From: Parapristionchus giblindavisi
Lineage: Eukaryota; Nematoda; Chromadorea; Rhabditida; Diplogasteridae
DNA length: 64,000 bases
Direction: 5' to 3'
Assembly: GCA_943737045.1 (NCBI GenBank)
Contig: CALSFV010000090.1
Location: 248,001-312,000 of the forward strand
Made by a program: the position numbers and the translations under genes. Position 1 is the stretch's first letter. Each line of letters starts with the position of its first letter. This document shows positions 1 to 11,020 of this stretch, piece after piece. Under the pieces are notes generated by a model. That model did not search any database, was not told where the DNA came from, and worked only from the letters and a program-made list of their open reading frames with translations.

Positions 1-170
1 CAGTAAAATTTGGGCTTTTCGAAAATTGTGTGAATGCCCCTGCAAAAAATGATGTGTACTTGAAATTTAAAAAATTGAATGTCCCCTGTAAAATGAACCT
101 TTTTAAACAATTTTCTGTTCGGATGCCCCCTGTGAAATCGAGCTCCATACACCGCTCATGTATGAATATA
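1..170. repeat. Degenerate dispersed repeat fragment in the QSOX intron at the left edge
   Basis: Three diverged occurrences of a tgcccctg(t/c)aaaa-like word lie about 50-60 bases apart (near 35, 90 and 123). The block ends near 150, where ordinary intron sequence resumes. It looks like a transposon end or decayed tandem repeat that continues left of the window. No family is assigned. Confidence 0.3.
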
Positions 171-226
171 ATTAATAAAAGCAATATCTGAAGTGTTGAT
201 TTATTGATTTTCTTCTTTCCTTGCAG

Positions 227-3200
227 AATAAAGCCTTCTTCGTCGAGTTCTATTCGTCGTGGTGTGGCGCGTGCATTGGATACGCGCCGACGTTTAAGAA
301 ATTCGCACGGTGAGCACAGTGTATGGGGGGATTACTGTAGTGCTGGTATTATCAATTGAGTCTGAGCAAATGTTTGATCGTAACGAATCAGTTTAAGTGA
401 TACAGTGCTTTATGTTTATTTGAGAGAACAAGCAAGACACGGTGCTTGTTATTTAAAAAATACCATGGCATGAAGAGATACAGTAGATGATTATCGATTG
501 ATTATAGTCAGCTTGAGTCGTGGTCGCCCATCGTGCAGGTTACGGTAGTGAACTGTGCCGAGGACAAGAACATGCCACTGTGTAGGGAGCATCAGATCGC
601 GGCATTCCCCACTCTCAAGGTACGGTAGGAGGATGCTGTAGTACGATAAATAGTTATTAAATAGATCCCAATATCTCACTGACGATAAGAACTATTGATT
701 GATATTGAATTATTGGTGAATGAAATATTGGTGTTTAAGTTTTCTACAGTACCGTATAGTATAACGCTAGCTTGGGGGCAAGTTGAACTTGTTGATTTCA
801 TGTTTCAAAGTAAACTTGTGACTAGGTTTTGCGATTGGATTGAGCTATCGATTAAACTTGGTTCCCGAATAATTTCTTTTGATACCGTTACTATCCTATC
901 TTACCCTACCTTTTCTGACAGTGAGAAAAATCAATAACGTCCTCTTTTACAGTATTTCAAGTACAAGAGTGAGAAGGCTGACGATGCTCAACTCTTCACA
1001 GGAGACAAGCACGATCTAGCATCACTGCCATCTCAAGTGCGGTATATTGCTGTTTTACTGTAAATATCCAAGTTTTGAGGGATACCGTAGTCTACTGTAG
1101 GTGTACTATAGTTTCGGTGCAAACTGAGTGATTGAACACCACTGTGTTAGAGGTTACCGTAGATGGGAACACCGTAATATATCGTTATGGTTACGGTAGG
1201 TGTGTTGTGGTGGTATTTAGATACTGTAGTACAGATTACGGTAAATGTTCTAGTCATGGTATGGGAATATATACAAGACTGCTATGAGGAATGCCATACT
1301 TTATTCCAATAAATTAATTACATAAAATTGCCATTCTTTATGCGCAAAAGAGAAAGCGCTAGCAATATTGATTGGTTAAGGAAGTAGACCATTGAAGATT
1401 ATTGATTCTTCTTTTTCATACTGGTAGACGGACTGAAATATGACAAGAATCACGGTAGTTGTTGAGTACGATTAGTCATCAGAAACTTACGTCTTCTGCT
1501 GCTTGGAAGTCATCCTAGCGCTCTGCTTACCAGACTTCTGAGACTTGACAGAGGTGTTACTCTTGCTCTTCTTATCTGTAACTCCGCCCACTACTACAGT
1601 ATCCTTGATCGGCGTCACGGGAAACAGACTCTTCGTGGCCTTACGCTCTGACTTGAAGGCTGAAGTGTAATCGATATTTAATCTTTGATCCTTACCACTA
1701 CCGTAACCTGAAGGAATTTTGTTCTGAACATTAACTGCAGTTTGTCTCTTCTCGACGGATTCATTATTGTTCATCTCCTGCCCTCCTTCCTTGATCAGCT
1801 CATCAGGATATTGCTTGCGACGAAGTCGAATCTGCGGGGATTGAGTGTGCTCCTCCTGAAAGGAACGAACTGATTACGGTAGAAATCGGATACGGTACTT
1901 ACGGGCAGATCAGTGGACATATATTCGCGCTGCACGGGTGATGGAGTATGCGAGACGGGAGGTGGTGCAAGCGGAGGAGGTGGAGTGTGCTGCCCTTTGA
2001 TTCCTGAGTGGAAAAGGATATTGTATTATCGATCGATTGATGGTTACGATACCGGCGTTTGATCTTCTGCTGTTAGAGGAAATATTAGGCGAAGGGGTGT
2101 ATCGATTGAGGGGAGGAGGAGGACGAGAAGGCGTGTGTGGAGGATGAGGTGGAATGTAATTATTGATTGATGGTGGTAGATCGTCGAGAATAAGAGGACG
2201 AAGAACCACACGAGGACGACGAGACTCCTGCCACTCGCGATACTGCAATATTGATCTTTGATCTTTGGTAACTCTTAACTGAGCACCTTTGCCTCGACCA
2301 TTGTGACAGTCTTTGAAAGAAGGGGACCTATGGGAGTCTTCTCGTAAATCTATAGATATTGATTGGTTAGATAAGATTATCGATTAGTTAAAATCAAGAA
2401 TACAGTGTACCTCCTTGTATATTGTTAGACCGATTATGTACATGAGGTAGACGTGGAAGCCAAAGTAGCCGACAAAGTAACGAAGAATTTTGGCGAATTT
2501 ATCGGGCAGAATATCTGTGACTTCGTCGTATCTTGAATTAATGGATTATTGATTGATTATGTCTGACAGTCAATTATTTCGATTACGTTATACTGTGAGG
2601 TTGTGATGTTGTGCGGATTGTATTAAATCACTGTAGATTACGGTAAAGAGGTCCTGTACCTGATCATGATTTCTTCAAATGCGACGCCTCTGTAGAGGGT
2701 GGCCATGAGTATTTTAAACTCATCGTCCTTTTCCTTCTTGATTGAAGGAATGTAAGCACGACGAGACGAAAGACGACCGAGTTCCTCCATTGAAACGATG
2801 TTGGAATGATGAGAGAAACGAGAGTAAATGAATGAATGAAGATATGCTAATGGTGAAACAGCCAATCAACGGGTTGCATAATGACATTATTGAATTATTG
2901 TAAAGATAAACAAGGGAAGAATAGAAATCAAAGATTTAATTTATGGTTCGTGCCAGTGAGTCTGTGCAGAAATAGAATAAGACGGGTTTTTTAAGGAGAT
3001 TAGAGATCATAGTTCAAAGATCAAACATCAAAAGTTCAAAGATGAAATGTGATGTCTTTATTGCAGGTAGCGCAGATGGTGCATGACAACTGGGAGGTGG
3101 AACGACCTCCAGAGTGGCCATCGTTTGAGGCGATTGCACCATCCACGACTGTCAAGGTGAGATTATGTTATGATTGAAGAGTTGGGTTATGATAAGGGGT

Positions 3201-6200
3201 TGAAACAGGCATGGTGCGGGTTGACGTGTGCAAGGAATATTGGCACTACTTCAGAACACCGAACCAGAACAAAAGTGTAATATATTTGATAGCTATCGAT
3301 AAATATCCCCTGTCATCTTCCCCAAGTCCTTTCTATTATTATTGTTACTTCTCCTATCACTTCGATATCCCCCCTCTGGATTGATCCGGTGTTCTGAAGT
3401 GGTGCCGGAATATTTTTGAAAGTTCTACTCGTTATCGATCTGATATTGCAATAGTGATTAAAGTTTGAATAATGTTAGATCCATTGCTAGTGGATAATCT
3501 ATTTACTTTTTGTTTGCTGAAAGTGATAGAATATTAATCTGAATGCGCTGATTATCGATTATGCCTCATTTAAATGCTTACTAAATTTTAATCATGTTTT
3601 CAGGAGATTTGGAGTGCGGCAGAAACGGCAAAACTCGTGGTTGTCTACTCACAGGTGTGATACATGATTTTATTCCACTGTTGTCGTTTTAAACGGATAC
3701 TGTGTGCTGGCCATCATGAACTGACTTCTTTTCGTGGTTTAGAAAAAAAAGTGAATATTGGATCGATGACTGGGTAATTATTACTGTAAAAATGTTATTG
3801 TTAGATAGAGTTAAGATGTTATGCCTTCGAAAACATTAATCTCCTCGCTTCTATAATGAATTCTGAGTGAGCGAGAGTGAGCATAGAGCATGACGAGCAT
3901 AGAGATCATAGGTCAAATAGCTAGGTTGGCGGTTTTCAAAATCCGATCAGGTTTTTCGATTTTTGGCAAATTTGGCTCAAATCCGGTCAGGTTTTTTGAT
4001 TTTTGTGAAATTTTGGCTCAATATCCGGTCAAGTTTTTCGATTTTTGTGAAATTTTGGCTCAAAACCCGGTCAAGTTTTTCGATTTTTGTGAAATTTTGG
4101 CTCAAAACCCGGTCAGGCTTGGTACTTTGTAACATACTTTTCGACCTATGATAGAGATAGAGCGTAGATTATTAATTTTAAAATTTTATTTTATCAATTT
4201 AAATTCGAATACAACAGATGATCTAATTTAGGAAGAACCAGCGACATCAGCATGGGCAGTAACCATCAACTATGCGGGAGACAAGCGAGTGAGAACGGCG
4301 ATAGCACGACCATCTCACATTCAGGTGGTACAAGAGGTGAGGCGAATCCCAGACGGGTTTGGTCATAACGTCATCTACGTATATTGTAGGTGGGCTCGAC
4401 TGTGGACAACAAGGTGATCATCTACGATAAGAGCAGTGCCAAGCCTGTATTTATTTCGGCGTATGTTGTCACTCATTTTTGTATGTAGTCAATCAAATTT
4501 GACAAGTGAGCATCTTTTGAATTTATGACGGAAATATTCGATTTATAGTTGTTAAGGTTTTTAAGGTAAAGGGAAGTTTTTAATTTATTATTAAATGCAC
4601 ATTTTGAGTGAGAAGCCATCGTTCGTAGATGTTAAAGAGAAGGTGGCTGAATTCCTGCAGCAAGCACTCGGAGCTGCACTTGATGCACCCGGAATTGTTG
4701 CAGCTAATCAGGTTTGTCATCTTCCATCTTTGATCTTTAATCTTTCTGTCAGAGCTTTGATCTCCGTACCTTGGTTTATCGAGTTGGATCGTTCAGTTCT
4801 TACAATTAAATCGGAATGATAATGCGCCATATGAAGCTCGATCTTTGATCTTTGCAGGCCCCTCCCCCACCCGGTTCCCCCGTTGGACAGTCTAAGAATG
4901 TTTATGATGCAGCGGTGTTGAGCGATCTGAGCCAATATCAGGTAAACAATGATATTGTTATTTGAATTTTTTTCATATTTTATAAAATCCTCTAACAGGA
5001 TTCCTGTTATGGATGGTTTAAACGCAGTATCCACTATTATACTATTTCTACCTTTAATTTACTGTCTTTGATCTTTGATCTTTCAGATGCAATTGGTCGA
5101 CATCGAATCCGCCATCGCCTACATGCTCACTCGTGAGATTCCTCGTCGTCAATCGATTGATGGAGCCGATCTCGACACACTCAAGCAATGGACTACTGTA
5201 CTCTCCAAGGTTATTGATTGATTTAATCATTTAATTTCACATTTGCAGATATAGATAATATTTAACATAATGATGAAATGTTCTTTAATACATGTAAATC
5301 AAAAGTTTAATGCATGTAAATAAAAATTAGTTGAGAGGCACCCTTCAAATTGTCTAAATGAACCCTTCCCACGTATGTATGTGTGTATGTATCGTCAGAC
5401 TATTCATTCATTCATTATAGTATGCTCCTGGACGTGCTCCCATTCGACGTTTGCTCTTCCGTCTTAATGAATGGCTAGCCACTCGTTCATCTGTCACAGC
5501 CGATGAATGGACTGCTCAGGTATACGGTAGCCTGCTTCCAGTCGGGAGCTCGTCCTAATTCGAATTTGAATTTCAGATAAAATCTCTCCAATCTGAACTG
5601 GGCAACCCACTGCCTGCTGAGATCACATGGCTGGCATGTCGGGGAAGCAAGCCGAATCTGAGAGGGTGCGGTAGTGTTTGGCTGCGTAGCTGAGTATCAC
5701 TCCAACTGACTGAATATCATGATGTGCATTCAGATACACCTGTGGACTGTGGACGCTGGCGCACGCAATCACTGTCGAAGCGCACAAGATGGAACGAAAT
5801 AGTGAGTCGTTTGAATACTACGGTATATGATGATACATTAGTAATAGGCTGAATACTGAAACGGGGATACTGTAGATAACCGGAGGCTATGGATCAGATT
5901 TTCAGATTTTTTCAGATTTCAGATTTTTGTGAAATTTTGACTCAAAATGCGGTCAGGTTTTAGATTTTTGTGAAATTTACTTTTCGACCTATGGATGTGA
6001 TTATTCATTGAGATGTTGCATTCAACGGTGTAACCTCGGTACTCACTCCCTTCCGTCACTTCATCGTTCGATTCCTTTCGTGTGGAGAATGTGCGTCCAA
6101 CTTTGACAAAGAGGCCATCAAACACAATATTGATGCCGCTATAAGGGCAGGTGAGCTGAGTTTCACTGATTTTATATGAGTTTTGAATCGATCATTTGAT

Positions 6201-7833
6201 TGTTTATTGATTTATCGATTAACTCAAATGACAAAGCCGCAGATCTTTCAGTTATGAAGCAATGATCTATTGAAAGCGGAAGGAAAGGAATTGGAATGCA
6301 TTTGGATAAATTAATCAATGAATAAATTCTCAGATGACATGGTGATGTGGCTGTGGAACACTCATAATAGTGTGAACACTAGACTATCAGGAGCACCAGC
6401 TGAGGATCCCGCCCATCCGAAACGAGTATTCCCACCCAAACAGATCTGCCATCAATGCTATCGGTGAGTTTTTGCATACTGTAGACTACGGTAGTTTACG
6501 GTAGACAAGAACATTATGGTGGTTTGTATTACGGTAGAGGAGAGGATTTCGGTAGTGTACGGTAGAATGCGGTAGATGAGAAAAAAATTGACGAGAAAGG
6601 TTTGCATTAGATGAGAGGACTACGGTAGAGGAGAAGGGGCGGTAGAGTTTATTTGCGAGATAAAGATTACTGTAACTACTGAGATAATGTCATGGTCAGA
6701 TAGATGAATGTGATACCGTAATGCTCGAATACATGGATAATTTCAGATCGGACGGAAGCTTCGACCCTGACACCACTCTCCAATTCGTCATCAATTATTA
6801 TGGAACGATCAAGAACGATCCGGTCAAGGTACTGTTGTAGTGCATCAAGAATATCGACCGAACTGAGATTGTATTGATTAATTAAATTCAGCCCGATCCT
6901 GAGTACACGGTGAAGACGTTCCAGGATGGAAAGGTTGTGGAGGCGGAGCGAAGACATTTCAATCCCAGATTTGGTGTGAATGGCGCTGAGAAGGTAATTA
7001 TGACAGTTTTTATGCGGGTAGTTGTACGGTAACCCTTCTCAGATACTGTATTTATACAATACCTTTTGAATATACGGTAGTTATATGGTTTATCAACTGA
7101 TAGTTTGTAACAGTATCCGATAACTATGTATAACGGGTTGATTATTTGACAAAAAAAATTTTATTTGTTCAAACAATTATCCGTAACTGCCGTTGTACCC
7201 CAAACTCGAATTGATATCATTATTTTGGCGACTGAGATCCATCTATGATCGATCACTTCATCTCATCCCATTTCCTATTATGTGTAATATCTGATGGAAT
7301 CAAGAAAAAGAATATGAATGATAACCTCATTTAATTTTACTTATAATATTAATATTTTTGTGTATTACAGGTCGAGAAACTTGAAGAAGTGGAACAACGA
7401 TTGCGTAAAGAACGACTGGACACGCAACCTCAAAGAGAGGGACGAGAAATCGATGAATTCAAGAGTAAGTACCGTATCTCTGTCAATATTAGTGGATTAC
7501 TTATGGCAACTGTAATTACTGAGTTGGATTACTGTAACTGTCGTAGTTTACGTTTTCGCAATCTATCAACTGTATACGATATCCGAATCAATAGCGATCA
7601 CTGTATTCTACACTGTTTATTGATACAACAAGTCAATCCATAATTATATCAATCAGTATCTTCCAGATGATCTACTGGACGGTCTATCAGTGTCTAGTCG
7701 ATCAAACTCTCGATTCATGCTGGTTTCATTATCAATCGTAGCCTTCGTAGTCATCTTTGCATACTGTAAATATCGTCGGAATCGATCGAAATTCTGGAAG
7801 ACCTTCTATTACTCAAATGACTTCAAGCTGTAA
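227..7833 (+). CDS. qsox: Quiescin sulfhydryl oxidase (QSOX), 5'-truncated, 19 visible exons
   Basis: QSOX is an FAD-dependent secretory-pathway or cell-surface enzyme that forms disulfides in client proteins and passes electrons to oxygen. Exons: 227-309, 508-619, 953-1036, 3067-3156, 3604-3654, 4232-4336, 4390-4460, 4609-4711, 4858-4941, 5087-5209, 5421-5519, 5577-5665, 5734-5801, 6013-6150, 6334-6463, 6747-6828, 6892-6993, 7371-7464, 7667-7833. They join in frame to 624 residues plus a TAA stop. Visible residues 9-16 (YSSWCGAC) are the thioredoxin active site. The Erv/ALR part includes [12 protein letters not shown], the flavin-proximal CGEC (411-414), [13 protein letters not shown] and a third pair CHQC (472-475). 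A hydrophobic helix at about 585-602, followed by a basic tail, fits the C-terminal anchor of QSOX. Signal peptide and first exon(s) lie left of the window. Two introns end in GAG instead of CAG (before 4609 and 6013). Intron 3 houses a gene on the other strand. Family assignment is firm; exon ends are by eye. Confidence 0.93.
1487..2790 (-). CDS. Unrecognised single-pass membrane protein, nested in a QSOX intron
   Basis: Six minus-strand exons join in frame: 2660-2790, 2411-2531, 2287-2349, 2053-2242, 1903-2003, 1487-1855. They give 324 aa from the first in-frame ATG (2790) to TAA. Introns have GT/AG ends; two are very short (44 and 49 bp). Residues about 60-82 form one hydrophobic segment ([20 protein letters not shown] and onward), a likely membrane helix. 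Residues about 136-202 are proline-rich ([32 protein letters not shown]). The last ~120 residues are hydrophilic and Lys/Ser/Thr-rich. This looks like a short folded N-terminus, a membrane helix and a disordered tail. I do not recognise a family. The whole gene lies inside QSOX intron 1037-3066 on the opposite strand. Consistent reading frame across five introns supports a real gene. Confidence 0.75.
3242..3406. mobile_element. 165-bp inverted-repeat element (MITE) in QSOX intron 4
   Basis: The ends are inverted copies of GGCACYACTTCAGAACACCG (Y is T on the left, C on the right of the element read inward). The element is flanked by a perfect 8-bp direct duplication, ggaatatt, at 3234-3241 and 3407-3414. 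There is no coding capacity. An 8-bp duplication is typical of hAT, P or Merlin-like DNA transposons; the termini do not decide which. Intact duplication suggests a fairly young insertion. Confidence 0.85.
3907..4150. mobile_element. 244-bp inverted-repeat element (MITE) with internal tandem repeats, QSOX intron 5
   Basis: Termini are CATAGGTCAAA (left) and the inverse of CATAGGTCGAA (right). A perfect 8-bp duplication, atagagat, flanks it at 3899-3906 and 4151-4158. The interior is mostly a 42-bp tandem repeat. The open reading frames over it come only from repeat periodicity. Superfamily unassigned; 8-bp duplication fits hAT-like elements. Confidence 0.85.
3942..4116. repeat. 42-bp tandem repeat, about four copies, inside the 244-bp element
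   Basis: Each copy reads approximately ccggtcaagtttttcgattt followed by ttgtgaaattttggctcaaa and two more bases. The last two copies are almost identical and the first is more diverged, suggesting recent expansion at the right side. Confidence 0.8.
5919..5993. repeat. Truncated relative of the 244-bp element in QSOX intron 13
   Basis: Two partial copies of the same 42-bp repeat (tttttgtgaaattttgactc and a shorter one) are followed by the same right terminus, ttttcgacctatg. The left terminus and target duplication are not visible, so this is a 5'-truncated or decayed copy. Confidence 0.6.
6994..7370 (+). other. QSOX intron without recognisable features
   Basis: A 377-bp AT-rich intron between in-frame exons. 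It has scattered tacggtag-type words and no inverted repeat, RNA gene or coding signal that I could see. Confidence 0.6.
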
Positions 7834-9255
7834 GACATTGCCTGATTTTGCTTTATTCTAGATTATTTATTAGTTACAATACCTATATATATATATATTT
7901 ACATTAAATCAAAGCGTTTTAACCGGTGCTCTTCATTTGTTTTGTCAGAATAGTTGACTACTGTTGTATAACTTATTGCTAGTGAAAACTGTTGCCATCC
8001 GTGTACTATATGAGTTTACCCATATCGTGTGCTAGCCCCTCGTATTTATTGATTATTTCGTCGTAGATTAATTATTATATCGATTTATTGGTCGATTGCT
8101 TAGATCGACCGTTATATCGATTTCTCCTTTGATTGTGTATGTTTTACTGGTTTGGTTTACTCCACTCATATATTGGTTGTTTCTGACAGAATTTAATCGA
8201 TAATAGCGTACTGTTAATTTGAGAATAAAGATAATATCGATTGATTTCATGTGAGCTGTCCTCTATCCTAGTCTATCTCATCCTTTCGTTCCTATTTTTG
8301 AATTGTATAGATATATAAGAAAAAAAGTTGATAAAGACATTATTGATTATTTGTGAGGACAGCACACATGTTATTGATCGATATAATGATTTAAAGTGTA
8401 CCGTAATTGCATATATATTGTTTTATCGATCAGCTAACAGATATTCTTTGCAGACCGTGGCATGCGGAACCATCGAAGAAGTATACAGCATGATCTACTC
8501 ATCAATCGATATATCTTTCATGTACCTCTAATCAAACAATAGTTTATTAATGACATTCTTGCCGTATCTCTATCTCACTATTTCCATATCTGCTCATACG
8601 GGACATTATCTCGAGTATTACTCATATATTATAATACATATTTATATGATATCAAATTGTTGCAACATCATATTGTATCTGTTCTTGTATCGTATAGAAG
8701 TGATACATGTTTCATTTCGAACTTCCCATGTGATACAATTATTTATTTCTATTTGTTCTATACGTACTCCAACACATTATCAAAATAAGATAATGACAAA
8801 ACTTTGAAATATATTAAAAAAACAACACTTTGGCACACTGTAGAGAACAGGTATGGGCGAACATGATCGTATGAAAAAAATTAGAGAAATAAAATTTTCG
8901 TTTCAAAACCTCGAAAAAATGCAAAAAAAAAACGAAAAAAGTCCAATCTAACTGTTAAAGTGATTCATAATATTGAAATGGTTGATGTCGAAAGCCACTC
9001 TTTATTGGCTGCGTCCAGAAAACTCATTTAGGCGAAACATGGAACAGGTAAAAAACAGCAAGAAACGTAAATTCTACACAACTTGAACTCAATAGAAACC
9101 CATGAGAGGAATATTGACATTGAGATAAATCTGAGATTCGAAAGTGGAATGAGAGAGGCCACTACGATTGTCGGATGTTGAGGCAACTTTACCAATACTG
9201 TGATGTGGGGTTTGGTGTGTTTTCGAAATAATGAGACGGTAGTTCATTAGTAAGA
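7834..9255. other. Intergenic AT-rich region downstream of QSOX
   Basis: It should include the QSOX 3' UTR; the only weak polyadenylation candidate close to the stop is attaaa near 7903. A good acceptor (tattctttgcag, ending near 8455) is followed by 25 open codons to a TAA at 8531, but no partner exon was found. No RNA gene, transposon end or confident gene was seen. Confidence 0.5.
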
Positions 9256-9280
9256 GCGGCCCACCTCAGACAGGTTTGGT
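9256..9280 (-). promoter_or_regulatory. Orphan copy of the snRNA promoter element (PSE-like)
   Basis: It matches the array's U5 upstream element at 22 of 25 positions, in the same orientation (for example 16448-16472). By analogy it would direct minus-strand transcription starting near 9220. I could not recognise an RNA there, and no Sm-site-like run is present in the following ~130 nt. A related 13-base core (accaaacccgcct) occurs on the plus strand near 9354. Confidence 0.5.
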
Positions 9281-9560
9281 AGCGCGGCGGAGAGTGTTAC
9301 AAAGAGAATCATTGGATGCCTTCTCGCACACACACCCTTTCTAATGCAGCCCACCAAACCCGCCTCGTCCTCTTTATATTTCATCCAACTCAAGAAAACA
9401 AGGATTCGCTCTTCCTTCGCTATCGGAAAACTATTCAGGCACAACCAAAAATTTTGGTTACTATGGCATATTTTAGCCTCCCAAACAGGTAAGCGATCGC
9501 TACTATAAACATAATTTTTAACTCTTTATTCATCGAGAAAAACGCCAGGCGTGGTGGGGT

Positions 9561-9613
9561 GTGGTGCGGCGCTATGCCGCGTGGAGCCTTTTGAAAAGGC
9601 TTACGTGCACCAC
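9561..9613. other. Nested inverted repeats that could fold as a three-way junction
   Basis: Outer arms gtggtgc (9561-9567) and gcaccac (9607-9613) enclose gcggc/gccgc (9566-9570 with 9576-9580) and the near-perfect hairpin agcctttt-g-aaaaggct (9585-9601). No known RNA family is recognised. It lies about 105 bp left of the hAT insertion point. Confidence 0.35.
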
Positions 9614-9719
9614 TGTATGTTTATCACACATACTCACACTACAACACCATCGAGAATTGATTCCATCTTTTCGAAGACGACGACTTTTCCTTTAAGAGAG
9701 ATGGCCGTTAAGACTCGAC

Positions 9720-10712
9720 CAGGGGTCTGCGGCAACCACTTTTTTAGGCAATCGGCAATTCCTCGATAAATTCGATTTCGATCTCTCTGGCGAAAAATTA
9801 AGAAAATTAAAAATAGTGAAATTTTGGTTGCATTTTCCCTTTAATATGAGCCAATGATAATTTTTATAAAGTACTTATCAAAAATCGTTACCAAACGAAA
9901 CCAATGGCGATAAAAAATTGCAACAACGAATGAAATATCAGCATTTTTCGTTACTTATGTACCAATAAGTAGAATATTCATTTGGAAAGATTCTTTCTGC
10001 CTTGTTGAGAAAGATTCCTGCCGTCCCGAATAGTCTTTCTGCTTTCGCAGATCCGCATGGGCAAATTAGATACTTCGTGGCTACTCGTGAGATAAGCTTG
10101 TGCCTTCTCATTATAGAATTAAAACTGTCCGAACAATACAAATTCCGCTCTTTGCCACGCAATATTCAGACTCCGCCCACTTCTTCGCGCCACATACCAT
10201 TTTCTCTAATTTTATCGAATTTTATGGCGTTTCCTCATCATTTCACAGGACTTTCAATAAAAATAAAATTATATGCATTGAAAAAAACGTTCGAGAAAAC
10301 CTTCCGAAAATTTGGAGTGCGTTTTTCTCAACGGTGGAGAAGATTACTAAATTCGGCATTTTGCGTGGTGTATGCAAAACTTTTGTAATTCTATAATAAC
10401 ATTACTAGAGAGAATGGATCAATCTCCGTGTCTGGTGTAGTGTCCAGAAAACTTTCGACTTCCTGGAGAAAACACAAGGCTAACGATTCATTCTTTCGAT
10501 TCAGTCATTCTCAAAACGACATGAAAATTCGTTTTGGTATGCGGTATACATCAAATTTCTAAGATATTGCACACAACACTTGTGCTTATCTGACTTTTTC
10601 AATCATTTTTTTCTTGAACTTTATTTCGGCAATTTTTCGTAATTGGTTGCCGTTGCCGGCAATCAATTTCGGCAATTCCGGCAATCGGCAACTCAGTTGC
10701 CGCACAGCCCTG
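9720..10712 (-). mobile_element. Non-autonomous hAT transposon, 993 bp
   Basis: The terminal inverted repeats are CAGGGGTCTGCGGCAAC on the left and, read inward, CAGGGCTGTGCGGCAAC on the right. The element is flanked by a perfect 8-bp duplication, gactcgac, at 9712-9719 and 10713-10720, the hAT hallmark. Many ggcaa/ttgcc words lie close to both ends, as is usual for subterminal transposase-binding sites. The interior retains only the C-terminal end of a transposase on the minus strand, so the element is an internally deleted derivative. Confidence 0.93.
9938..10162 (-). pseudogene. Remnant of a hAT transposase C-terminal dimerisation domain
   Basis: About 70 residues are open, including ATKYLICPCGSAKAERLFGT followed by AGIFLNKAERIFP. 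This has the pattern of the hAT C-terminal dimerisation motif (KYL-x-P-x-SA-x-ER-x-FSTAG). A stop lies just upstream at 10166-10168, and nothing resembling the catalytic domain precedes it. It is a relic inside the 993-bp element and cannot be functional alone. Confidence 0.8.
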
Positions 10713-10953
10713 GACTCGACCACCCCCCGGACGCGTGCGCTAGCAATGGGAACTGGGGGTCCATACTTGGGTGTTAGGAGTGTCACCGGCCCTTATTACA
10801 CAAAACAGCTGAAATTTCCTGTTTGTGATCTCAGGCTATTACAAAAAATAATTTTCAAAAAAAACTTTTAAAAATCATAATTTCTCAAATTGTTGAGATG
10901 AAGTCTAAATACCATTTGCTATGCGTCTAGGGTGCACAGACCTTGTTCCCCCC
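10713..10953. other. Junction DNA between the hAT element and the array
   Basis: Starts with the right-hand hAT target duplication, then a GC-rich patch (10721-10760) and AT-rich sequence. No gene or repeat was recognised. Confidence 0.5.
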
Positions 10954-11020
10954 GTTCACCAGTGCTGGTGGATCTGAAATTTCTGCGATAAGAGATAAAA
11001 AATTTCTGCGATAAGAGATA
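10954..11020. repeat. Truncated array unit and short duplication at the left array boundary
   Basis: 10954-10978 matches the spacer word of normal units around 11312-11334 (agtgctggtggatctga) with changes. Then most of a unit is missing. In its place stand two copies of a 21-bp word ending ctgcgataagagata (10977-10997 and 11000-11020), and normal unit sequence starts at about 11021. Confidence 0.7.

Noticed and set aside
695..937. Plus-strand ORF of 80 codons
   Set aside because: It lies wholly in a QSOX intron between in-frame exons and shows no domain.
3890..4151. Two overlapping plus-strand ORFs with repeated [13 protein letters not shown] peptides
   Set aside because: They translate the 42-bp tandem repeat inside a MITE; 42 is divisible by three, so frames stay open by periodicity.
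8456..8531. Possible terminal coding exon after a good acceptor
   Set aside because: No upstream partner exon or protein family was recognised; 25 open codons in AT-rich DNA is weak evidence.
9440..9530. Possible U1 snRNA start (cttacctg on the minus strand) or an SL-like donor with a nearby taattttta run
   Set aside because: The match to U1 stops after eight bases, the rest of U1 is absent, and spacing between donor, U-run and promoter half-site does not fit an SL RNA.
10002..10396. Plus-strand ORFs of 128 and 98 codons inside the hAT element
   Set aside because: They are antisense to the transposase remnant and show no recognisable domain.
9938..10720. Active full-length hAT transposase
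   Set aside because: Only about 70 C-terminal residues are present, with a stop upstream and no catalytic region.
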